Source: Magnolia sinica
Taxonomy: Eukaryota > Streptophyta > Magnoliopsida > Magnoliales > Magnoliaceae
Assembly: GCF_029962835.1 (NCBI RefSeq)
Contig: NC_080590.1
Location: forward strand, 56,604,001-56,668,000
Reading direction: 5' to 3'
DNA: 64,000 nt
Under the pieces are notes generated by a model. The model was not told the DNA's origin. It made no database searches and worked only from the letters and a program-made list of their open reading frames with translations. Positions within the stretch are counted from its first letter, which is position 1. Every line of letters starts with the position of its first letter. Below, piece by piece: positions 35,815 through 47,779 of the stretch. Made by a program: the position numbers and the translations under genes.

Positions 35815-37590
35815 TGAAATGGCCAAGCTATATGTCCTAGAGGGGGGGTGAATAGGACTATGACAAATTAAAAATAAATACTGCGGAATATGAAACAAAG
35901 AATAGATAGCACTATACACCAATCACAGTATAGGAATGGAAAGCAACCTAAAATAGAGAAATAGAAACAAAAATTGTTCTAAGGATAACCTTATACCAAA
36001 AACCAAAGTTTATGGTAGGACAACCTTATTTCTAGAACAAATAGAGAAACTGAAGCTCAAACTAATAAAGTAATAGTAAGAGATAAATTGCAGAAATATA
36101 AATCTTAACTATTACAACATTCACCACTGAGCTTAAAATGAAATGATTACAACATTCACATTCACATATACATCCCACACATGAATAATTAAAGATATGA
36201 AATATAAACCACACAACCACAAAACACAAGGGATTATAGTGGTTCACCTGTGTGTACACCAACTGTTCAACAACAGCCACACAGCTACTCCACTCCTAAT
36301 ATCCTCACATAAGGGATATTAGCGTTCACTATCAAAAATAGGTTTTCCCAAGTTCACCTAAAAACCTTCACAATTGTGTCTTTCTCTATGGGCTTACATA
36401 ATTTTAAAAAAAAAAACCTTTCTTCTGAGTTTTTCCGGCTCTCCTCAGATAACCAATACAACGGATTTTTCTGACAAATCCCAAAAGAAAACCAAATGAA
36501 AGTAAATTACACAAATGTAAAATACTTGAATTTCTCCTTCGTTGTAGCAGCCCAAAAGAACCAAGTTGGAGTAAGGATTTGAATGTTCAAGATCAATGTC
36601 CAATACTCACTTTATAATGATTCTAGTTTCTAATAGATTTTAAATTTAAACAGAAGGGCTAGCTTTAATTGATTTTGATTCCAGAAAAAGGAAAACAACA
36701 ATTCCTCTTTTCAGATTAGATTGGAATGCAAGAAACAAAATCAATTAACAAAACTAAAGAAAGAGAATATTAAATATGCACACTTAGCTTAAATGGAGCA
36801 CAGACTTATCTCTCAAAAGGCCGAGTTAAATTAACTTGAATTGCTTTATTTATTCTCAGATTCGTGCTCTATTTATAGGTGACCAAATCACATCTTCGAC
36901 TAGTCTAAGGACCTCAACGACAGGTTGTAGAGCCAATAGATATTTGAAAATTTGGACATAATAAGATTTGACAGTTTCACAACTGGTCGTAGGTCTCCTT
37001 CGACTGGTGGTAACTGGCCGAATTTCAACGCTGGACTTTGAGTCATAGGTCTACGACTGGTCGTGGAAGCAGTCAACACTGTTCCTACGACTAGTCGAAC
37101 AGTCCTCAGGACTAGTCGTAGCCTAACAGAAAATATCCGAATTTTGCAACAAACTTTACGACTAATCCAGAAATTTCTTAGGCAGGTCGAAGCAGTGCTG
37201 GGACTAGTCAAACAAAGTTCAGGACTAGTCTTAGAACTGTCCAAACTCACATATATCAAACATATGAATTATGTATCCAAGATGGCCTACTCTAAAGGTC
37301 AACCTAAGGTCAGTCATACCTCAATAGTGAAGTAAGGACATTAAAACTTAAAGACGATTGACCTTGAAAGTAATGAAGCTTGAAGTCTTGATGTAGCTCA
37401 AATTTGAAAGCTTCTTGAGATCTTGAGATCGAACTTGAAAGCTTCTTGAGATTCTTAACTTGTGAAGAGTGCTTGTCAAACAAAGCTGATCTTGAGTAGA
37501 GCATTGTTCTTCACAAATGCAAACTTCATAATAGTGTCTTTGGCACCACAAATTTAACAACAAAAAGGGCTAGAAACTATAACACTTACA
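35815..37590 (-). repeat. copia-2 5' LTR (1776 bp)
   Basis: It runs from TGAAATGGCC to CACTTACA and pairs with 26996-28810. The palindrome array lies at about 36893-37235. Confidence 0.96.
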
Positions 37591-37595
37591 CTATC
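37591..37595. repeat. copia-2 target-site duplication, right (CTATC)
   Basis: Matches 26991-26995. Confidence 0.95.
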
Positions 37596-38572
37596 ATGTG
37601 TCTTACTTAAACCAATTCATATGGAAAGAACACATGAATGTTATTATGCAGAAGAATCCTCGCGCACAACTAGGGGATATAGAATGCATTCACAATGAAA
37701 CTTTCATAAATAGTTTAGAGATCGTGTAAGTAGTTGATACAATAGGTTGACCGACATGTGCATGTTCATTTATTTTTATTGTCCAGACATGTGCTTCTAT
37801 TTTAACATTTTTAAAATAGTTTAAAAAGCTGTGCCAGGTAATGAATGAGCATGTCTCAGATGACCTTAGATGGCTAGCTCGGGGTCCTTGTACAATAAGA
37901 AGATACAAGGGTTTTATCATAAACGGCTTCACGTTTCACTTTAAAGACTGAGAAAAGAAAAGAAAAACTCAACATAGTGGAGTTGTGGTAACCGCAAAGA
38001 CATCAAGCTTTGTGACTGTTAACGACAAAAACCCTATTGTAGGAGATGTAACTTACTATGGTGTCTTGACAAACATAATTGAATTAGAATATTGTGGTGA
38101 TCGAAAAGTTGTATTATTTAGGTGTGATTGGGTTGATGTTCTATCTCAGGGCAGGGGTGTCAGGAAGGATGGGTTGGGGTACACACTCGTGAATTTGAAA
38201 CGATTATGCCATTCTGGTCAATAGTTGTCTGATGAACCGTTTGTGTTTGCATCTCAAACTGAGTAGGTGTTCTATGTGCAAGACCCTGTCGAGAAGGATT
38301 GGCATGTTGTGGTGAGGACGAAACCTAGGGACTTGTTTAAGATGCATGGGGAGGAGTTTGCAAATGATGTTGATGCATACTTAGGGAGCTCACCATGCAA
38401 TGATCAAAGTTTGGAGGATCCGAGTGATGATATTGATAGTTTGGAAAGGACAAATATTGATGGTATAACAATTATCACACCATTACCACCCACCCAGACA
38501 ATGGTAGATGACCAAATAGATGATACTAAATTTTCTAATCATGATGAAAATGACATTATGTATAATAATTGA
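37596..38572 (+). pseudogene. CACTA TNP2-like transposase, 3' part
   Basis: This continues TNP2 after copia-2. DUF4218 sequence resumes at 37596 (HVSYLNQFIWKE-type, damaged), and the DUF4216 domain lies at 37985-38224 (VGDVTYYGVLTNIIELEY, KVVLFRCDWVDV, GYTLVNLKRL). The C-terminus at 38267-38572 (VFYVQDPVEKDWHVVVRTKP) ends at TGA. A stop at 38221 and one at about 38263 divide it. The order Transposase-associated, Transposase_21, DUF4218, DUF4216 is that of plant TNP2 proteins. Confidence 0.88.
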
Positions 38573-38898
38573 TTTCTTATACGCCTAAAGTATGAAAGAA
38601 AAATTCACATGTCTTTTTTCATGTGATTGAGTTATTATTATTTTCACATGTTCATTTATTTTCACTGTCCAGACATGTGCTTCTGTTTTAGCATTGTCCA
38701 TAAATTCACATGTCTTTTGCTTAATATGATGATTTTAGAATATGTTCCATTGATAATGAGATTTGTAATTTGTACGACTTGTATATTTCATAATGCAACT
38801 GTCCACAAATCAAGTTGTTCATTTTATGAATCTCCATTTAAATGAGAAATATTTGATTACAATACTATCATATTGATAGACATATACAGGTGTTAAAC

Positions 38899-39640
38899 AT
38901 GAGTACTATACGTAAGGTTAGGAGATTTGTAGGCACTATGACTGATAGCACCAGCCAGCCTCTGCTGCCTCAAACTAATGTTGGTCCTGCCTAGCCTTAA
39001 TTGCCTTAGGCTACTGGTGGTATAACAAAATGTGTTCTTCTCTCTGGACAATATGTGTTTTACTGTGTAACTTTTTTTTGTTAATTAGTTTTATATGTAC
39101 CATTGTAATTTTCTTTAACAGATTCAACGTCCAAGATAACAAAGACTTGAGGCCCCACACGATGCTTTGAAGTTTGGAAAATGCGTGAAGGCCAATGGAT
39201 TTCTATTTCCACCAACAATCTAGGGCTGCCTGTTTGTGAGAATACTAGTAAGTTGGCAAATTTCATAGGGACAATAGCACGCAATGGTGAATATGCTCCC
39301 CTTACATTTAATGATTGGAGGGCAGTGCCGGATTTGAAGAAAGATGATATGTGGGGGCTTGTCATGGTAATGGTTACGATGCTTCTTTTTTTAAGTTTTT
39401 TTTTATTCATTATGTGATTGTCTGCTTTTAACATGTGATGCAGTCCAAGTTTGAGTTTGACGAAAATGCTAAGACTTGGGTGCTGAAGTCAATTGGTAAA
39501 AAATGGAGGGAATGGAAGGGCGAGCTGAAGAAACTCCACTACTCTTCTTATGAGACTGATGAGGAGCGGCTTGCAGATCTTGATGAGCGGGTCCAAAAGG
39601 ATCAGTGGAAGACTCTTGTTTAGTTTTGGAACTCCGAAAA
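38899..39640 (+). pseudogene. CACTA second gene: Transposase_24 (Ptta/En/Spm) protein, 5' exons
   Basis: ATG at 38899 (MSTIRKVRRFVG) begins a short exon. After an AT-rich interval, the next block at 39121-39369 reads MREGQWISISTNNLGLPVCE, TSKLANFIGTIARNGEYAP and VPDLKKDDMWG. Block 39435-39623 gives SKFEFDENAKTWVLKSIGKK and WREWKGELKKLHY. This is the N-terminal half of the plant Ptta/En/Spm transposase family, probably the TnpA-type DNA-binding partner of TNP2. It continues beyond gypsy-2 at about 53030. Confidence 0.85.
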
Positions 39641-39780
39641 GGGGAAGGTATGCCTCATTCATTTATAGACTGGCCAGATATGTTTATATTGACTCATACA
39701 TGCAAAGATGGAAAGCCTTTGGATGAGTCCTCATCAGTAGTAATGGTATGTTAATGTATTTACATGCAAGAACTCCATAT

Positions 39781-39785
39781 AAATG
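39781..39785. repeat. gypsy-2 target-site duplication, left (AAATG)
   Basis: AAATG precedes the LTR start TGTAACG and recurs at 52965-52969. Confidence 0.95.
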
Positions 39786-42700
39786 TGTAACGCCCTGAAA
39801 TTCGGGGGTCGAGCATAACTCAGCTCCCGAGTTCCAAAACATCACTTATGCAACATAATTAATGAATGATGTATGTTGACTGTATTAGCACATAAACATG
39901 GGATAGATTAAGCCAAAACGCAGATATGATTCAGGGGTAAGTGAATAAAGCAAGCGGAAGACTTATAGTAAAATATGTGTACAAGTATAAGCCCCTGAAT
40001 TACATATACAACCAGATCGTGTAAAAGTGTTATTCATCAAAATTATAAGTACAAGTTACATCATTTCAGTTCCCAAAATAGTAATCCCATAGATCCCGCG
40101 CAACAGACCGAGGCTCGCTAGAACCCGTCTGAAAACTGCATATAGGAGAAGGCAGCCTCATCGTCATCCAGCTCCCGCTCTGCCTCGACGTCGCATCCAC
40201 ATCTGCAACATCAGGGCCTAAGACAGAGTCTGGTGGGTGTGTAACACCGCCCCAGAAACGTGGGAGTGAGTGATCAACTCAGTGGAACAATAAGGCACTG
40301 GTTAACATGTTATCAGTTCAATCAAACAGTAATGATAAAGCAGGACAATTAAATAAATCCTAAGTACTCTTATTAATGCAAGTATGAATGCGGTATGATG
40401 CGTGCCCTCACGCGTACACCCTCATCGTCTTCATCTTACGTTACGTATGACATCGCCTCAAAGTGCGCCGCATCTACAAAGCACATGCAAATGCGGTGCA
40501 TGGATATGATTACCAAGTTGTTATTAGTACACAACAGGATTGGGAAACTAAGATACCTTCCTCATGTCACCATCCAAACAATGATCCATACTAGGGTCGT
40601 CAATCCTAGACATCTCATACGATTTTATATTTAAGGTCGTAGCAAAGGGCTCGTCACCAATCAATGCACGCCTTTCATGCCCTTACTACCACAGATCGGC
40701 TCGTCACCTCCTTGCGGTATCCAGGTATGCTCGAGGTCACTACAAAGGGCTCGTCACCAATCAATGTAGGCCGACAGCACGAATATAGTGTCCCATACCA
40801 CCATAATCGGCTCACGAGATTAAGTTGCTCACTGGTCACTATGGGGAGGCTCGTCACCCCAGCGTAGGCCGACAGCTAGACCACGGTGTCCCATACCACC
40901 ATGTCCGGCTCATGAGTCTTAGCGGATCAGGTACCATGGTTATTAGGATTTCACGTAAGTTCGGTACCCTAGATTCAAGCAGTAGCGTCCATACATGGTT
41001 AACATACATCGGACAATCGGGTTACTTGACGAACTCGACTAGCACGAGCGCACATTGAATTGAACGACATAGAGTGCGCAAACACTCCGCGTGGCCAAAC
41101 CACTGCCGCCAACTCTAATACGGCTCGGGTTCGTCTAATACGTCCTACGTGGCGAAAGCAATCTCGACCACGAATATAGGGTCAATTACCGATCTCCTGG
41201 ACTAAGGCATAGTCCCAAATATCCTACACTACTACAGATATTTATATGGAATGTAAAACAGTAATGGAACAACCACTCAAATCATGGTGCATACACATCT
41301 GAAGAATATCAACTTAACATAAATGTAAGCATAGGAATGCTTGAATTTAAATAACTTGGAATGTAAATGCATAAAGGAAATCATGCGCATCCATAGAAGT
41401 ATTGAGAACCACTTCTCAACGCCTGCACTTAGTGTAATCAGTTACACTTAGGTCATTCATGCATTTCTACAAACACTTAGCATACAAGGAATAACATACA
41501 TGACGTATGTTGGAATACATGCACTTAGACAATTCCCTTTACCAAGGAGTTGTCATACATGCATCTAGCATACATACATGACCAATAATCATGGCAAGCA
41601 CAAGTGCGTATTTTATACGTATACGGTACATTATAAATACACTTAGAATACACAAATCTCAATATAGCACATGCATATCAGGAAAGCAATGTAAACATAA
41701 CATTTGACATGTGAAATCTCATCCATAACAAGAATAAATCACTAACTGGGATTGAAAGCCTTGAAAACCATAACCTATACACTTAAAGTCCGCACCTTAA
41801 GCAAAGAAAGAACCGCCGAACTGATTTAGACGAGTTGTCTTCGTCAACGGCGCTAGAATACCCTAAAATAAGGATAGAAATGAGATACAACAACACCAAG
41901 TCTAATCTAAGCTCTAACACAGGTTAGGGTTAGTTTAACTTACCCCAAAAGAACTCAAAATCGCCAAAGGAACGATTCAAAGTGAAGGTTCAAAGGTGAA
42001 GAAGAACAAGGAAGAATCAAGATGATTCACCAACCAATCTCTCTCACTAACTCTCTCTTTTCCACTCTCTTTCCAAGCTAGGGTTAGAGAAAATTCGTAT
42101 GGAAATGAGAGCTAGGGTTTAAGGACTATATATAGGCCTTAAAATGATGGAAATAACCCTATGGTCAAGGTATACTTAGGTTATAACCAAAGTACGCCTT
42201 TCTCGATCCAACGAAGCACTTCGGTGGGCCTATAACCACGAAAGGTCGGACTTAAGCTCACCGACCATGGATCTAGGTCAGCTGAGTTTTCGCTCTGATC
42301 GCTCTTCAGATCGCCGTGGCGGACCACACTCAATTCAACGGTCACGAATCTCAATCAGTCCACAAGCACTAGGATATGCCTGGGCCAACCATCCCGATCG
42401 AGGGTGAAATTGGGTCGAATCCAACGGTCCGATAGCTTAAAATCGTCGCGCAAGCTTCACGAGACTCCGATTTCATAAAAAGCTTAATAAATTCCAACCG
42501 TTCTCACACTCTTCACTCCGAACTCAACCAAATCGACCGAGAACATCAGATCGACTTAATTTTTGAGGTGAAGACCAAGCCCAACTCAGTGACCACAACA
42601 GCCTAAGATCATCGCCATCGGACTTTCGACGCGCGGTCCAGGTCCGATCCAGATCTTCCAAAAATTCCCAGAACAACTGGATTTAGCGATGGATCCCAGA

Positions 42701-42860
42701 TTTCCGAGTAACGTAGCGCTCACTAATCTACACGTTTAGAGCCATGCAGATACAATTTAAAGTGATTGATGCGAATTTCACAAGCAATCAAGTAAAGCGC
42801 TAATTACCCCAAAAACAACTACTTAAGGAAAGATTAGCACAAAATTCCAAGGTCGTTACA
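39786..42860 (-). repeat. gypsy-2 3' LTR (3075 bp)
   Basis: TGTAACGCCC to GGTCGTTACA. It pairs with 49887-52964. An internal repeat of about 98 bp lies at 40643-40930. Confidence 0.96.
40643..40930. repeat. ~98-bp tandem repeat in gypsy-2 LTR, ~3 copies
   Basis: GGGCTCGTCACCAATCAATG recurs 100 bp apart (40647 and 40747). GTAGGCCGACAG and GTCCCATACCACCAT each recur 98 bp apart (40766/40864 and 40790/40888). The matching array is at about 50735-51010 in the other LTR. Confidence 0.8.
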
Positions 42861-43031
42861 ATCTACCCCCTTAAAGAAAATTTCGTCCTCGAAATTCATA
42901 CCTTCATATAATCCTCGAGGATCGGAGGGTAGGTCTTCCCTGACCTCAGCTTCAGATTCCCAAGTAGCCTCTTCTACACCATGATGCGTCCATAACACCT
43001 TCACGAGAGGGATAACCTTGCTACGCAGCAC
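42834..43031 (-). pseudogene. gypsy-2 chromodomain-type C-terminus
   Basis: It reads LRSKVIPLVKVLWTHHGVEE followed by ATWESEAEVRE, the chromodomain of Tekay-type elements, and then FEDEIFF. The frame has no stop before the LTR and would end 27 bp inside it. Confidence 0.88.
42861..42873 (-). other. gypsy-2 polypurine tract
   Basis: The minus strand reads TAAGGGGGTAGAT up to the LTR edge. Confidence 0.88.
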
Positions 43032-46000
43032 TTGCGCTCCTTCCTATCCAGAATACGCGTCGGTCGCAGACATAAGTGGCATCCTCACTTAACCGCACTT
43101 GCTCCCAATCGATAATATGCGAAGGATCGTGAACGCATTTCTTCAAAGATAGAAACATGAAATACGTTATGCACGACCCGCAAGAGGTGTGGGCAAAGCA
43201 AGGCGGTAAGCTACCGCTCCCACTCGATCCAACTTGAAATGGACCAATAAATCTCGGCGCCTTCCCTTCTTACCGAAACGCAAAACTCCCTTCATAGGAG
43301 AGACCTTCACAAAAACATGATCTCCCACTACGAACTCAAGCGGCCGACGCCTCGTATCAGCATAACTCTTCGCCTAGCCGTCAGAAGTCGACGCCGAATG
43401 ATGTCAACCTTCTCTCAAGTCACCTGCACCAACTCTAGGCAAGCAAACTACGCTCACCAATTTCTGCCCAACAATGTGGTGCTCTGCACGGGCAACCATA
43501 CAACGCCTCATAGGGAGCCATGCCGATACTCGCCTGGAAACTATTATTATACGCGAACTTTGCATACTGAAGACAATCATCCCAACTGTCTTTGAAATCC
43601 AAAACACAAGCTCGCAGCATATCTTCCAGGACTTGATTCACGCACTCCATCTGCCCATCTGTTTGCGGATGAAACACGGTGCTGAACTTCAATTTCACAC
43701 CCATTGCTTCCTGGATACGAGTCCAGAAGATAGATGTAAAACACATGTCCCTATCAGACACAATCTCCAAGGGAACTCCATGCAGACGCACTATCTCTTT
43801 GATATACAACCTAGCCAACTCGTCTGCAGAGTAAGTGACTCTGATCGGTAAGAAATGCGCTGACTTCGTTAATTGATCGACGATCACCCAAATAGAGTCA
43901 AATCCCTTTCTCATCCTCGGCAACCCAGAAATAAAATCCATAGAGATGAAATCCCACTACCATTCAGCTATGGGCATGGGCTGCAGCAACCCAGGAGGTC
44001 GGCGATGCTCGCCCTTGACCTGCCGGCACGTGAGACAACGAGAAACAAATTGAACTGGACCTTCATATTGTCCCACCAATAAGACCTCTTCATATCTGAT
44101 ACATCTTCGTGCTACCTGGATGCATCGCAAGTTTAGAACTATGGGCTAACTCGAGAACCTCACGTCTCAAGTCAGAGGGATGTCGGGAACACATAACCGC
44201 CACGAAATCGTAGGCCCCCATCGGAACTAACACTCCAGTCGGAGTTCCCATCTGTACCAACCCGCCGCCTCATCTTCACCAAAAGCTCATCATCTCCCTG
44301 AGCCGCAACGATCCTCTCGTCGATAGGGGCCGTACACGAATGTGTGCGATAACCTCATACGGCTCAACCACCGTAAGCTTCGCTCAAAATCGCGCACGAA
44401 CTCCAACATCTCCCACTCTGCTATCATCAGCGGAGCCGCAAACTCCAAAGCCTTCTTGCGACTCAACGCATCTGCCACAAGGTTCGCCTTACCAGGATGG
44501 TAAGAAACATCGAACTTGAAGTCCTTCAATGTTTTCATCCATCTGCGCTGCCTCATATTCAAATCACGCTGCGTGAAAATATACTTAAGGCTCTTGTGGT
44601 CGCAAAAGAGCTCGAACTCCTCACCATAGAGGTAATGTCTCCAAAGCTTTAATGCGAAGATGACATGTGTTTCCATGTCGTGCGTAGGGTAATTCTCTTC
44701 GTGTTTCCTTAATTGACGCAAGCATAAGCAATCACCCCGTCCTTCCGCATAAGGACACAACCCGGCCAACGCGAGAGGCGTCGGTATATATAATATACTT
44801 AACCCCTTGCTCTGCAATACTAGCACAGGCGGAAGTCAACTTGTCCTTCAGCTCCTGAAAAGCTAACTCCGCCCGCTCACTCCAAGCAAACTTCAAATCC
44901 TTCCGTGTCACCTACGACAACGGCCTGGCAATCTTCGAGAAGTCCCGAATAAAGCGTCGATAATATCCGCAAGGCCAAGAAAACTCCTCACCTCGAAAAT
45001 CGAACCTCCAGTCCTGCACCGCAGCTACCTTGGCAAGGTCGACGGCTATACCTTCCTTGGACACCACATGTCCCAGAACTTGACTTCCTCTTTCCGGAAA
45101 TCACACTCTTGAACTGTGCGAAAAGCCGATGCTCCCTAAGAGTACCCAAAACCGCTCTTAAGTGCTCCTCGTGCTCGTCCGGCTCACCGAATAAATCAAG
45201 ATGTCATCAATAAATACAATGACGAATCGAAACAGAAATGGTCGAAACCCTGTTCATTCGATCCATGAACACGGCCGGCGCGTTCTCAGAACGAACGACA
45301 TCACAAGGAACTCATAATGACCGGCGGTCCTGAAGCGGTCTTCGCACGCCCCATCCTTGACGCGCAATCGATGATACCCGATCGCAGATCAACCTTCGAA
45401 AAGTACCGTGCCCCCTTCAACTGATCAAACAGATCATCAATCCTGGGCAAAGGGTACTTATTCTTCACAATTACCAAGTTCAACCTGCGATAATCAATAC
45501 ACAATCGTAAGAAACCATCCTTCTTCTTCACAAATAAAACAGGTGCTCCCCAAGGAGACACACTGGGCCGAATAAAACCCAATTCTAGCAAACCATCTAT
45601 CTGCTTCCTCAACTCCTCAATTTCATTCGGAGGCATACGATAGGTGGGTAAAGAAATGGGCGCCGCACCAGGCATAAGATCAATAGCAAAATCAATCTCA
45701 CGCTGAGGAGGTAATCTAGGAATCGACTCAAACACATCTTCAAACTCCTTAACTACCGACGTACTAACCAACGCCGATTCGGCCGAACTCTCCAACAGAG
45801 AAGAATAAAAATCAATACGAAGAGGGTAACTGACCTGAACTGGGAAAGTAACAATCTCGCCCTCAGGTCCATGGATCGTCACTGATCTAGCTTCACAATC
45901 AATCTCAGCTTGCATCCTCGTGAGCTAATCCATACCTATAATAACATCGTAGTGATAAAGCGGTGCGACTAGCAAATCAACACTGATCGATCCACTTCCC

Positions 46001-46190
46001 AGATCGACCAAACAATCCATACAATGCTTGCCCAAGGCGAGGACATCCCCGTAGCGGTAGTAAGCGTCACTCCATGCATAGGAACCGATCTCAAACCCAA
46101 ACGCCTAACGCCGCATAAGAAATAAGAGAAGTAGTGGACCCGTATCCACTAACACGAAACCGGAATACCTTCAATATGCGCGTCACCTCA
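43032..46190 (-). pseudogene. gypsy-2 pol (protease, RT, RNase H, integrase), many small frameshifts
   Basis: Protease has FVLVDTG at about 46155. RT is open at 45915-45301 ([55 protein letters not shown]). Its FIDDILIY catalytic box is near 45215. RNase H at 44826-44290 has [29 protein letters not shown] and [15 protein letters not shown]. Integrase at 43941-43435 has VDQLTKSAHFLPIR, SDRDMCFTS and HPQTDGQMECVNQ, so its D-D-E positions are present. Frames change often by one or a few missing bases, especially at 45200-45420. Confidence 0.93.
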
Positions 46191-46375
46191 AAGGACCTCG
46201 GCACCAAGTCAGACATAGCGCTTCAGCCGAAAGCGCATGAACACGAGCTTGCCTGACTATTCGGCGGAGGAACCATGGGCCGATGAGGTGGCCTGAAACC
46301 AGGACCCAGTCTGAAGGATGGATGAGCTGGCGCCGATCGAAGAGGAGGAGGAGAAATAACCGAGGCATCGGACGG

Positions 46376-47467
46376 CTAACCCTCTGCGGTGGAGTAAAAC
46401 CACCGTCGCATACGGGAAAAGCAGAAACGGTCCAAGTGCCCAACCTTCCCACAATAAGAACATCTCAGATCAGCTCTCTGCTGAGCGGGCGGCGCCGAAC
46501 GCCTCGGAGGAGAATCAACACGCGGCCTCTTGCCAAGGAAAGGTGCACCGAAATCCGGTCTCGGCCTAGGAGGCATCGGTGCTCGCATGCGGGACGCTCC
46601 GTCCCGCTCTGCTCCCAAGGACATGCTCACTAGCTCCGCATATGAAGAAATGCTGGCACAGAAAATCTTCGATTCGATCTCAGGTCGCAGCCCCTCAGGA
46701 AAACGCCGCATCCTCATCGATCACCAGGATCAAAGGAACATACCGCCCCAACTCAATAAACCGGTTCTCATACTCCGTAACCGACAACCCTCCCTGGCTG
46801 AGGCGAAGGAACTCACTCTCCTTCTCATGTCGTTACGTAACCGGAAATACTTCTCGTGGAAGCGCGCCTCAAACGCCGCCACGACCACACGAAGTCCACC
46901 TCGACAGGTGCGAAGCACACCGTCCCACCACAAACCGGCCTCCATTCTCAAACATGAAGGTGGCAAGCTCAACCTCGCTCGACCTCAGAACAGTGAAGCG
47001 GCCTCAAGATCTTAGAGATGCGGTCAATCCAATACTCGGCCTCCTCGTCCATGAGAACCCGCAAAAGTAGGAGGTCGCAAGCGCTGGAATCGCTCGAATG
47101 TGCCGGCACTAACATGCACCGGCACTCCTGCATGGAGGCATAGGTGAAACAGTTGGAGTCGCCATCGACTGAGCAAAGATGCCACCATGGAGGAGAGGAA
47201 CTCCGCTGCCGCTGCCTGCCGCGCATCGTGCCTCGCCGCGCATCAACAACATCATCTCGCTCAAACCTATCAACAGTGAAGCGTAAGAAGGTGCATGGCT
47301 CGGCCCAGAACCGAGGGTGTGACTGGAGGAGCCATAGGTGTCGACCCAACACCAGCACGAGATGGACCCGCCTGTGGATCTGACTGGCTATCGCTCAAGG
47401 GAGGAACCCCAGCAAGCGACTCAATCAGAGAAAGACGGGCCGAAGTCTTCGAACCCTTAGGAGGCAT
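46376..47467 (-). pseudogene. gypsy-2 gag, frameshifted, with CCHC zinc knuckle
   Basis: ATG at 47467 (MPPKGSKTSARLSL) starts the capsid-type protein. The Retrotrans_gag core is visible around 47040-46740 (AEYWIDRISKIL, ARFHEKYF). The zinc knuckle CSYCGKVGHLDRFC lies at about 46430-46471, CX2CX4HX4C. At least three frame changes divide it. Confidence 0.88.
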
Positions 47468-47779
47468 CCCTACATTAAATCAAAGGATGCAACCTGTCAG
47501 ATTCTAAGTCACATAATCCATCCACACAACAACAACACAGCACAACTCCAAAAACAAACAACATGCATTCCATTAACCAAAATCGTCGCAATACAAGTAG
47601 TGCAGCAATACATGAATCACGACTAGGAAAGCATGAAAACAACAACATCTAACACTTCAAACAACCACAACTACTACAACCACTAACAGCTACAACACTA
47701 CAACAACACCAACTACAAGCCAACAACGGCTACACACAGAAAGAAAAACACAAACAAAGCAAAGACGGCCACGACGATG
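47468..47779. other. gypsy-2 spacer between extra ORF and gag
   Basis: A/C-rich spacer with many CAACAAC-like steps and no ORF. It could act as an unstructured leader for gag translation. Confidence 0.55.

Larger units (their letters stand above)
26996..37590 (-). mobile_element. copia-2: complete Ty1/copia element, same family as copia-1
   Basis: This minus-strand element has two LTRs (26996-28810 and 35815-37590), an initiator-Met primer site (35801-35812), gag-pol, an extra ORF and a 5-bp target duplication CTATC. It splits the CACTA TNP2 gene. Sequence and layout match copia-1 throughout, but LTRs are shorter and the coding part has several frameshifts. Confidence 0.97.

Noticed and set aside
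46183-47507. Many plus-strand open frames opposite gypsy-2 gag
   Set aside because: They are antisense shadows of GC-rich gag sequence; the gag frame has the zinc knuckle and family motifs.
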